A stretch of DNA of 64,000 bases from CAWCDJ01 sp963836015. GTDB lineage: Bacteria > Acidobacteriota > Terriglobia > Bryobacterales > Bryobacteraceae. The stretch spans positions 62,001 through 126,000 of the forward strand of contig CAWIIF010000015.1 in NCBI GenBank assembly GCA_963836015.1. The letters are read 5' to 3'. A program made the translations under genes and the position numbers. Under the pieces are notes generated by a model. It worked only from the letters and a program-made list of their open reading frames with translations. It ran no database searches and had not been told where the DNA came from. Shown in pieces: positions 57,619 to 64,000 of the stretch; positions within the stretch are counted from its first letter, which is position 1, and each line of letters begins with the position of its first letter.

Positions 57619-59451
57619 ATGAAACCCACCCTGGCAGCGACCCTGATCCTTCCTGGCCTGATATCCCTTGCTTTCGCCCAGTCCCACACCGGCTGGAGCG
57701 ACTACGGCGGCGCGGCGGATTCCGCCCAGTATTCCGCTCTCAAGCAAATCAACCGGGCCAATGTGAGCAAGCTGAAGGTCGCCTGGACCTTCCCGACCGG
57801 CGACAACCGCACCTACAACTTCAACCCCCTGGTGGCGGACGGCGTGATGTTCGTCCTCGCCCGGAACAATTCGATCGTGGCGCTCGATGCCGCTACCGGC
57901 AAGGAGACCTGGGTCCATCCGGCCGACCCCGGCACCACCATCATCACCAGCCGCGGCATTAACTACTGGGAGAGCAAGGACCACGCCGAGCGCCGCCTGC
58001 TTTACGCGAGCAACCACGTGCTGCACGCGCTCGACGCCCGCACCGGCAAGCTCATCTCCACGTTCGGGACCAACGGCAGCGTCGATCTCAAAGACGGTCT
58101 CGGCCGCGATCCGAAGTCTCTGCGCCTGGTGCAATCGACCACCCCCGGCCGCGTTTTCGAAGACCTGCTGATTATCGGCTCCGCCACCAACGAAGGCTAC
58201 ACCTCGGGTCCCGGCGACCTGCGCGCCTTCGACGTCCGCACCGGGCGCCTGGTCTGGACCTTCCACACGGTTCCGCATCCCGGCGAGTACGGCTACGAGA
58301 CCTGGCCCCCCGACGCCTGGAAGACGGTCGGCGGAGCCAACGTGTGGGGCGAGTTCTCGCTCGATACCGCGCGCGGCATCGTTTACGCCCCCACCGCCAG
58401 CCCCAAGTACAACTTCTACGGCGCCGACCGCAAGGGCGCCAACCTTTTCGGCGACTGCCTGCTGGCGCTCGACGCCCGCACCGGCAAGCGCATCTGGCAC
58501 TTCCAGATGGTCCACCACGATATCTGGGATTATGACGATGCCACGGCGCCCAAGCTGCTCACCGTGCGCCACAACGGCAAGGTGGTCGATGCTGTCGCTC
58601 AGCTCAGCAAGCAGGGCTTCGTGTGGGTCTTCGACCGCGTCACCGGCCAGCCGCTCTGGCCCATCGAGGAGCGCCCCGTACCGAAGTCCGACGTCCCCGG
58701 CGAGGAGACCTGGCCCACGCAGCCCTTCCCCCTCAAGCCGCCGCCTTACGCGCGCCAGAAATTCACGGTGGAAGATCTCAGCCCGTTTCTCGAGGATCCG
58801 CAGGAGCGCGCCCACTGGCGAAACGAGATTCTCAGCGCACGTAATGAGGGCCTGTTTACACCGCCCGCGCTTCGCAACACCATCGAGATGCCCGGCAACA
58901 ACGGCGGCGCCAACTGGGGAGGCGCGGCGGTGATCCCGGATCGCGGCCAGCTCTTCGTGGTCTCGAAAGACCTTCCGGCGATCCTGAAGCTGGAGCCCGA
59001 TCCCGAGCAGAAAGACCGGTACGTCAGCGGCTTCAACCTCGTCACCACCTCGAGCGGCCTGTCGCCGATCGGCCCGCCGTGGGCTTCGCTCACCGCCTAC
59101 GATCTCAACGAGGGGACCATCCGCTGGAAGATCCCGCTCGGCGACGTTCCGGACCTGGCGGCGAAGGGCATACGGGATACCGGCGCGCACTACCCGAAAG
59201 TAGGACCGGTGGTCACCGCCGGCGGGCTGATCTTCACCGGCACGCGTGACCGGAAGATCCGGGCGTTCGATACGGATACGGGCAAAGTGCTCTGGGAGAC
59301 CGAAGTCCCGTCAGCCCTTGAAGGGATTCCGGCGGTGTATGAAATCGGCGGCCGCGAATATGTCGTGTACTGCGCCGCCGCGCAGGCCGGGCTGACGCCC
59401 GCCACGCGCAAGCCGGTATCGGGAGCTTATATCGCGTTCGCGCTGCCTTGA
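57619..59451 (+). CDS. PQQ-dependent dehydrogenase (quinoprotein alcohol/glucose dehydrogenase type)
   Basis: A 610-residue periplasmic quinoprotein with a signal peptide (MKPTLAATLILPGLISLAFA). The eight-blade propeller has tryptophan-docking repeats (VALDAATGKETWVH, LHALDARTGKLISTF, LALDARTGKRIWHF) and the PQQ-pocket segments MVHHDIWDYDDAT and NNGGANWGG. No cytochrome c domain and no vicinal-Cys pair is evident. Its neighbour, the oxidase operon, could take its electrons through a soluble cytochrome, but no such gene is in the window. The ATG at 57619 is chosen for the signal peptide. Confidence 0.88.
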   Translation: MKPTLAATLILPGLISLAFAQSHTGWSDYGGAADSAQYSALKQINRANVSKLKVAWTFPTGDNRTYNFNPLVADGVMFVLARNNSIVALDAATGKETWVHPADPGTTIITSRGINYWESKDHAERRLLYASNHVLHALDARTGKLISTFGTNGSVDLKDGLGRDPKSLRLVQSTTPGRVFEDLLIIGSATNEGYTSGPGDLRAFDVRTGRLVWTFHTVPHPGEYGYETWPPDAWKTVGGANVWGEFSLDTARGIVYAPTASPKYNFYGADRKGANLFGDCLLALDARTGKRIWHFQMVHHDIWDYDDATAPKLLTVRHNGKVVDAVAQLSKQGFVWVFDRVTGQPLWPIEERPVPKSDVPGEETWPTQPFPLKPPPYARQKFTVEDLSPFLEDPQERAHWRNEILSARNEGLFTPPALRNTIEMPGNNGGANWGGAAVIPDRGQLFVVSKDLPAILKLEPDPEQKDRYVSGFNLVTTSSGLSPIGPPWASLTAYDLNEGTIRWKIPLGDVPDLAAKGIRDTGAHYPKVGPVVTAGGLIFTGTRDRKIRAFDTDTGKVLWETEVPSALEGIPAVYEIGGREYVVYCAAAQAGLTPATRKPVSGAYIAFALP

Positions 59452-59505
59452 AGATCAGTGGGCCGCCAACTTCCGACCGCGGCTTTCATCATATTTGGTG
59501 GCGCA

Positions 59506-61938
59506 TTATTCATACCGCAGTGCGACGATGGGGTCGATCTTCATGGCGCGCCGCGCGGGCACGAAGATCGCGGCTGCTGCGGCGGCGGCCAGGGCCAGCG
59601 GAATCCCGACGAAGGTCACCGCGTCGCCGGGCTTGACGCCGTAGATCATCGACGCCAGGAGCCGCGCGAATCCCCAGGCCAGCGGCATCCCGACGGCAAT
59701 ACCGATCGCGATCGTGGTCATGCCGCGGCGGAAGATCATGGCCATCACGCTCCACCGTTTGGCGCCCAACGCCATCCGGATGCCGATCTCGCGGGTCTGC
59801 TCGTAAACCAGGTAGGCCATCACGCCGTACACGCCGATCCCCGACAGCACCAGCGCCAGCACGCCGAAGACGCCCATCAGCACGGCCATGTAGTTCAGGC
59901 CGATGGCGCGATTGTGGATCGACTTTTCCATGGTCTGCACGTCCGTAACCGGTTGTTCGGGGTCCACCGAGCGGATGGCCGCCGTGATCGCCGGCGCCAG
60001 CAGCAGCGGGTCGCCGGCCGTGCGCACTCCGATGTCCATCCACAGTGCCGGCGCCTGGTCGAAGGGCACGTAAACGGTACGCCGCGGCTCGCGGTCGTAC
60101 GGGTTGTGCATCACGTCGGCCACCACTCCCACGATCGTGAGCCAGGGGCCGGGCGGCGAATCCGGCGACCCGATCCGTATGCGGCGGCCGATCGGCGATT
60201 CGCCCTTCCACCAGCGGTCGGCCATGCGCTGGCTGATCACCGCCACCTTGGGCGCATCGGGGCCGTCGGTCGAGGCCAGGAAGCGCCCGGCGCGCAGCGG
60301 AATGTGCACCGTTTCAAAATAGCTCGGGGTGGCCAGCTGGTACATCCCGGTGGGAACCTTGTCGCGATCCACCGGCCGGCCTTCGATGGTGAAGGCCCGC
60401 CCGTTGGAGTGGTTGGAGTAAGGCATCGCCGAAACCGCGGTGGCGGACTGCACGCCCGGCAGCGCGCTGATCCGCTCCAGCACGCTCTCGTAGAAGCGCA
60501 CCTGGCGGTGCGGCTCGTGATACTTGTTGTCCGTAAGGGCCAGCCGCAGCGTCAGCAGCGTCGCGGGGTCGAACCTGCGGCCGTTGTCCACCAGCGAGCC
60601 GAAGCCCCGCACCATTAGTCCCGCGCCGGCCAGCAGAACTACCGCCAGCGTCACTTCGGCCCCCACCAGGAGGTTCCTCAGACGGTGGCGCGCGCCGCCG
60701 GACGACCCGCCCCGTCCGCCTTCCTTCAAGGCGTCGGTCAGGTTCGGGCGCGAGCATTGCCAGGCCGGAGCCAGGCCCGCCAGCACGCCGCTCAGCACGG
60801 CCGCCAGAAGGGTGAAGAACAGGGCGCGCCCGTCCATCTGGATATCCTTCCAGCCCAGGATGTAGCGCTCGATCTCGGGCGGCATCCCGCCCTTGATCAT
60901 GTTCATGCCCCACTTCGCCACCAGCAGACCCACGGCCGCGCCGGCCACCGCCAGCAATACGCTTTCGGTCACCAGTTGGGCCACCACACGGCCTCGCGAC
61001 GCGCCGAGCGCGGTCCGCACCGCCACCTCGCGCAGCCGGGCGGTGGCGCGCGCGAACTGCAGGTTGGCGACGTTGGCGCACGCGATCAGCAGCACGAAGA
61101 CCACCGAGAACAGCAGCATGATCAGGTACTGCTCGGTCTCGTGCTCCACCAGGTACCGCCGCACCGGCATCGCGATGAGGCGGCGGTTGTGGTTGGTGTC
61201 GGGATACGCTTTCTCGAGCCGCGCACTGATATTGTCGATTTCGGCCGCGGCCTGCTCCTGGGTGTGCCCCGGACGCAGCCGCGCGGCGGATTCCAGCATC
61301 TGCGACCGGCGCGACGTTCGCTGTTCGGGCGTGAGCGCGGTGGGCGTCCAGAGGCCGGTAGCCAGCGGAAAATCGAAGGTCGAGGGCATCACGCCGACCA
61401 CCAGGAAATTCTGGTCGTCCAGGTGGATGGTCTTTCCGACGATCGTGCGGTCGGCGCCGAAGCTGTGCTTCCACAAACGGTCGCTCAGCACCACCTCGCG
61501 CTCGCGCCCAGGCTGGTCCTCACCCGGCAGGAAGCCGCGGCCGATCGCCGGCTGGACGCCCAGGACGCCGAAGAAATTCGCGGTCACGAGGGTCTGATAG
61601 ACGCGGTCGGGCTCGCCGCCCGGGCCCACGATGTTGGCCAGCCCCCGCTGCCACGAGGCCAGATCCGCGATTGTGGAACTGGCGCGGCGCACATCCTCCA
61701 GGTCGGCCGGAGTGGCGTCGTCCCACGCCTGCGGCTCGCCCGGCACACGCTGCAGCACCATCACCAGGCTGTCCAGATTGGGCAGCGACACGGGCTTCCA
61801 CAGCAGCGCGTCGCAAACGCTGAAGACCGCGGTGGTGGCGCCGATTCCCAGGGCCAGGGTTAGAACCGCCGTAGCCGTGAAGCTCGGCGATTTGCGCAGC
61901 ATGCGCTCCCCGTAGCGGATATCCTGCCAGAGGCTCAT
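59506..61938 (-). CDS. ADOP family ABC transporter permease, intact
   Basis: An 810-residue permease with the same domain order as the other two copies, but no ADOP prefix: it starts MSLWQDIRYGERMLRKSPSFTATAVLTLALGIGATTAVF. First FtsX helices are around YLIMLLFSVVFVLLIACANVANL, and the C terminus has ILYGVKPGDAVTF and ends PIVALRYE. A longer frame to 62052 reads into the phosphoesterase and is rejected. It follows the phosphoesterase gene by 40 bases on the same strand. Confidence 0.9.
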   Translation of the reverse strand: MSLWQDIRYGERMLRKSPSFTATAVLTLALGIGATTAVFSVCDALLWKPVSLPNLDSLVMVLQRVPGEPQAWDDATPADLEDVRRASSTIADLASWQRGLANIVGPGGEPDRVYQTLVTANFFGVLGVQPAIGRGFLPGEDQPGREREVVLSDRLWKHSFGADRTIVGKTIHLDDQNFLVVGVMPSTFDFPLATGLWTPTALTPEQRTSRRSQMLESAARLRPGHTQEQAAAEIDNISARLEKAYPDTNHNRRLIAMPVRRYLVEHETEQYLIMLLFSVVFVLLIACANVANLQFARATARLREVAVRTALGASRGRVVAQLVTESVLLAVAGAAVGLLVAKWGMNMIKGGMPPEIERYILGWKDIQMDGRALFFTLLAAVLSGVLAGLAPAWQCSRPNLTDALKEGGRGGSSGGARHRLRNLLVGAEVTLAVVLLAGAGLMVRGFGSLVDNGRRFDPATLLTLRLALTDNKYHEPHRQVRFYESVLERISALPGVQSATAVSAMPYSNHSNGRAFTIEGRPVDRDKVPTGMYQLATPSYFETVHIPLRAGRFLASTDGPDAPKVAVISQRMADRWWKGESPIGRRIRIGSPDSPPGPWLTIVGVVADVMHNPYDREPRRTVYVPFDQAPALWMDIGVRTAGDPLLLAPAITAAIRSVDPEQPVTDVQTMEKSIHNRAIGLNYMAVLMGVFGVLALVLSGIGVYGVMAYLVYEQTREIGIRMALGAKRWSVMAMIFRRGMTTIAIGIAVGMPLAWGFARLLASMIYGVKPGDAVTFVGIPLALAAAAAAAIFVPARRAMKIDPIVALRYE

Positions 61939-61978
61939 GTTGGGAATACGCGAAAACCGACCGCCGGGTTCAACGAAA

Positions 61979-62800
61979 CTACTCGATCTTCTCCGGCAGC
62001 TCCCCGAAGTCGAAATACTTCTGTGTGACGCCCGCGGCGGTAACGTTGACAATCCGCATTCCGGATTTTGCGCCTTCGAGCGGCATGCCCACCGGGCCGG
62101 TCGAGATCATGTCGAGGTCCCCGTCGCGGCCCTCGGAGTTGTGGTGCAGGTGCCCGGCGAACACCCAGCGCACGCCGTACTCGTGCAGCAGCTTCAAATA
62201 TCGCGCCCGCGTGGGCTTGGGGATGTTGAAATACTGGTCGTCCTCATCCGGGTTCGTGAGGAAAAACGGAATGTGCTGGAACACAATCACGTATTTCGCG
62301 CCCGACTGCTTCGCCCGGGCCAGTTCCGTGCGAAACCATGCCTCCATTTTGGCGGCCTCGTCCGGGACCTTATCCGTGGCTTTCTCGAGGTTCGAGTTGA
62401 GCACGATGCCGGCGATATCGCCGGAGCGGAACGTGTAATAATCCGGACCGAAGCGCTCGCGGTACCGCGCCAGGGTTTCCGGAGTCGGCTCATTCTCGAC
62501 GTCGTGATTCCCCGGCACGCTATAAAGCTTGATGGCCTTGTCGAGCCGGGCCGCGATGCGCTTGTACTCGGCAACCTCGGCGCCGTCGGTGGATTTGTTG
62601 ACCAGGTCGCCCGTCACCACCACGAAGGCCGGCTTCAAGCGGTTGGCGGTGGCGATGGCGAATTCGAAGTTGGCGGTCTCGTGCGCGAACCCCTGGTCCT
62701 TGCTGTACATCCCGAACTGGGGGTCGGACATCTGGATGAAACTCTGCGCGGCCAGCGGTCCGGCCAGCGCAATCGCGATCAGCAAGCGTCGTATGGTCAT
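61979..62800 (-). CDS. Secreted metallophosphoesterase
   Basis: A 273-residue calcineurin-like phosphoesterase with a signal peptide (MTIRRLLIAIALAGPLAAQ). Metal ligands appear in order: the opening Asp of MSDPQFG in place of the usual D-x-H, VVTGDLV, VPGNHDVE, FQHIPFF and FAGHLHHN. The first motif thus has Gln-Phe where D-x-H is common, a change seen in some family members. Its start overlaps the stop of the DinB gene as ATGA. Confidence 0.87.
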   Translation of the reverse strand: MTIRRLLIAIALAGPLAAQSFIQMSDPQFGMYSKDQGFAHETANFEFAIATANRLKPAFVVVTGDLVNKSTDGAEVAEYKRIAARLDKAIKLYSVPGNHDVENEPTPETLARYRERFGPDYYTFRSGDIAGIVLNSNLEKATDKVPDEAAKMEAWFRTELARAKQSGAKYVIVFQHIPFFLTNPDEDDQYFNIPKPTRARYLKLLHEYGVRWVFAGHLHHNSEGRDGDLDMISTGPVGMPLEGAKSGMRIVNVTAAGVTQKYFDFGELPEKIE

Positions 62801-63312
62801 GGTTTCAGTTGATAGGATTCGCCCAGCCGGCCGGCGCCCGCCAGGTACTTGCGGGCGCGCACCAGCTCCGCCACCTGGCGTACGTGCCCGAGGTCGTGGA
62901 GCACCCACTCGTGCAGCATCTGGGAGAGCGTGATTTCGCCCGCTTCCTTGTGCACGGCAACCCGGCGGCCGGCCTCCCCCGGAAGGTCGCGCAGGAATTC
63001 GACATTGATCTCCCGCTGCTCCTCGAAATGGTCGAAGGCGTCTTCCGGGTCCGCGTCGCGATAGAGGTCGAGGTGGAACTGAGCGTCGTCGGGCTCGAAC
63101 TCGGGACGCTCCTCGTTGAGGAACCGGTCCAGCCGTGCCCGGTAGCAGTGGCCTTCGCTGTGCGAGAGGTGCGCCAGCACCTCGGCCACCGAGAAGCGGT
63201 CGGGCGCGGGCTTCCAGCGCGCGTCCTCTTCCGTCAGTTCGCACATCAGGCCGCGCAGCAGGTCGGGCGTCGCGTCCAGCATCTCGATGCAGGGCAGGGA
63301 ATCTTCGTCCAT
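62797..63312 (-). CDS. DinB/YfiT-type four-helix protein
   Basis: A 171-residue DinB-superfamily protein: ARWKPAPDRFSVAEVLAHLSHSEGHCYRARLDRFL, and the C-terminal MLHEWVLHDLGHVRQVAELVRARKYLAG. The three possible metal-ligand His residues of the family are in HLSHSEGH and in the WVLHDLGHV block. Often a metal-dependent thiol S-transferase or of unknown function. It is in an operon-like row with the phosphoesterase and an SDR gene upstream. Confidence 0.85.
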   Translation of the reverse strand: MDEDSLPCIEMLDATPDLLRGLMCELTEEDARWKPAPDRFSVAEVLAHLSHSEGHCYRARLDRFLNEERPEFEPDDAQFHLDLYRDADPEDAFDHFEEQREINVEFLRDLPGEAGRRVAVHKEAGEITLSQMLHEWVLHDLGHVRQVAELVRARKYLAGAGRLGESYQLKP

Positions 63313-63316
63313 GGGC

Positions 63317-64000
63317 TTATCCTACGACGTTTTCTCCCCCGTCCACGTGCACGGTGTTTCCGGTCATCCAATAGGTCGCCGGGTGGCACAGCGCCACGAT
63401 GCAGCGGGCCACATCTTCGGGCATCGTCAGGCGGCCGTGCGGATTCCGTTGCTTGGCGATCTGCATCAGAGTTTCGTGGCCTGGAATCAGCCGCAGGGCC
63501 GGCGTGTCGGTCACTCCTGCCAGGATGGCGTTGGCGGTGATGCCGGCCGGAGCGAGCTCCACGGCCAGCTGCCGGATGTGCGCCTCGATCGCCGCCTTGG
63601 CCGCGCTCACCGGACCGTAGCTCGGGATAGCCCGCGTGCCGCCGCTCGACGTCATGGCGAAAATGCGGCCGCCCCAGTCGAACAGCCCGGCGCGCAGGCA
63701 GTCCTGCACCCACCACACCAGGGAGTGGCCCATGGTGTCCACGGTGATTTCGAGCTGCTTCTTCGTCACCACCTGTTCGGCGCCGGCCAGCGGCTTGAGC
63801 GCGCCGAATGCCAGGGAGTGCAGCAGCACCCGCAGGGTCCCCGCGGGCTCGGCCGTGAGCCGCCGCCGTATCTGCTCCACCGTTTGCTGCCGCATCTCGT
63901 CGTCGGAGGCGTTGCAGTTGAAGAATTCCACCTCGCGCCCGGCCTCGCGGATCTTCTGCTGGATCTCGGCCACGTGCGGCAGCTTGTCCCGCCGGTCCAG
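63317..64000 (-). CDS. SDR family oxidoreductase, 5' end outside the window
   Basis: The frame is open to the right edge, so the start is missing (at least 227 residues are present). Catalytic SDR residues are visible: Ser in MTSSGGTR, Tyr-xxx-Lys region in YGPVSAAKAAIEAHIRQLA, then AILAGVTDTPAL and a C-terminal MTGNTVHVDGGENVV. HSLAFGALKPLAG and the late GVTDTPALRLIPGHE blocks resemble enoyl-ACP-reductase-like SDRs, but the true reaction is not decided. The Rossmann Gly motif would be beyond the edge. Confidence 0.82.
   Translation of the reverse strand: MDRRDKLPHVAEIQQKIREAGREVEFFNCNASDDEMRQQTVEQIRRRLTAEPAGTLRVLLHSLAFGALKPLAGAEQVVTKKQLEITVDTMGHSLVWWVQDCLRAGLFDWGGRIFAMTSSGGTRAIPSYGPVSAAKAAIEAHIRQLAVELAPAGITANAILAGVTDTPALRLIPGHETLMQIAKQRNPHGRLTMPEDVARCIVALCHPATYWMTGNTVHVDGGENVVG

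Noticed and set aside
1..64000. tRNA, rRNA, CRISPR arrays, complete transposons, origin
   Set aside because: I looked for cloverleaf-like tails, direct-repeat arrays and transposase motifs and saw none that I can support.

Overview
The window is a high-GC, gene-dense piece of bacterial chromosome that most resembles an Acidobacteriota genome of the Bryobacter/Solibacter type. That assignment is an inference. It rests on three ADOP-type ABC permeases (one beside a PadR regulator), a carboxypeptidase-regulatory/TonB-type giant receptor followed by a glycosidase, small DUF families (DUF2905, DUF2752, DUF4139), a caa3-like oxidase operon with two subunit III genes, and a serine/threonine kinase in a type VI secretion cluster. 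No tRNA, rRNA, CRISPR array or complete insertion sequence was seen.

Layout. 1-5.2 kb: end of a PQQ-type sugar dehydrogenase, a DUF885 lipoprotein, signal peptidase I, a DUF2905 protein, xylose isomerase and a secreted GlcG/DUF336 protein. 5.3-9.5 kb: a PadR-ADOP permease pair with a palindrome in its promoter, then a Fic protein with a wHTH tail that sits behind repeated TTTCGTTA sites. 9.6-13.9 kb: argC-argB-GNAT (arginine synthesis), a molybdopterin-binding-domain protein with a clear terminator, and a HAD phosphatase. 13.9-18.3 kb: two tandem TolC-like proteins and a membrane protein. 18.4-21.2 kb: hrcA-grpE-dnaJ. 21.2-27.5 kb: a frameshifted ADOP permease, a Tat-exported protein, a small basic protein, a receiver-only regulator, YjbQ and a frameshifted DUF4139 protein. 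27.5-28.1 kb: a 66-bp hairpin followed immediately by a 3'-truncated group II intron. 28.2-37.1 kb: a tail-anchored proline-rich protein with about twelve (G/S)EFTRMF-like repeats, divergent from tssK-tssL-tssM and a kinase fused to a formylglycine-enzyme-like domain. 37.2-44.7 kb: ribokinase, GH35-type glycosidase, LiaF-like protein, convergent LytS/LytTR two-component genes, a CarD-like regulator and small membrane proteins. 44.8-50.6 kb: TonB-type receptor and a frameshifted glycosidase. 50.6-59.5 kb: fused MFS/spermidine synthase-like protein, cytochrome oxidase operon coxB-coxA-coxC-coxC2-coxD plus a small CxxC protein, and a PQQ dehydrogenase. 59.5-64 kb: ADOP permease, phosphoesterase, DinB protein and a partial SDR.

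The points most worth following up are the EFTRMF-repeat protein beside the isolated TssKLM module, the intron remnant placed exactly behind a hairpin, the Fic and PadR operators, and a recurring arrangement of a -10 hexamer 6-7 nt before a start codon, which suggests leaderless mRNAs. Four single-base frame disruptions in three genes may be real decay or assembly errors. All family names come from motif recognition by eye; no database search was run.
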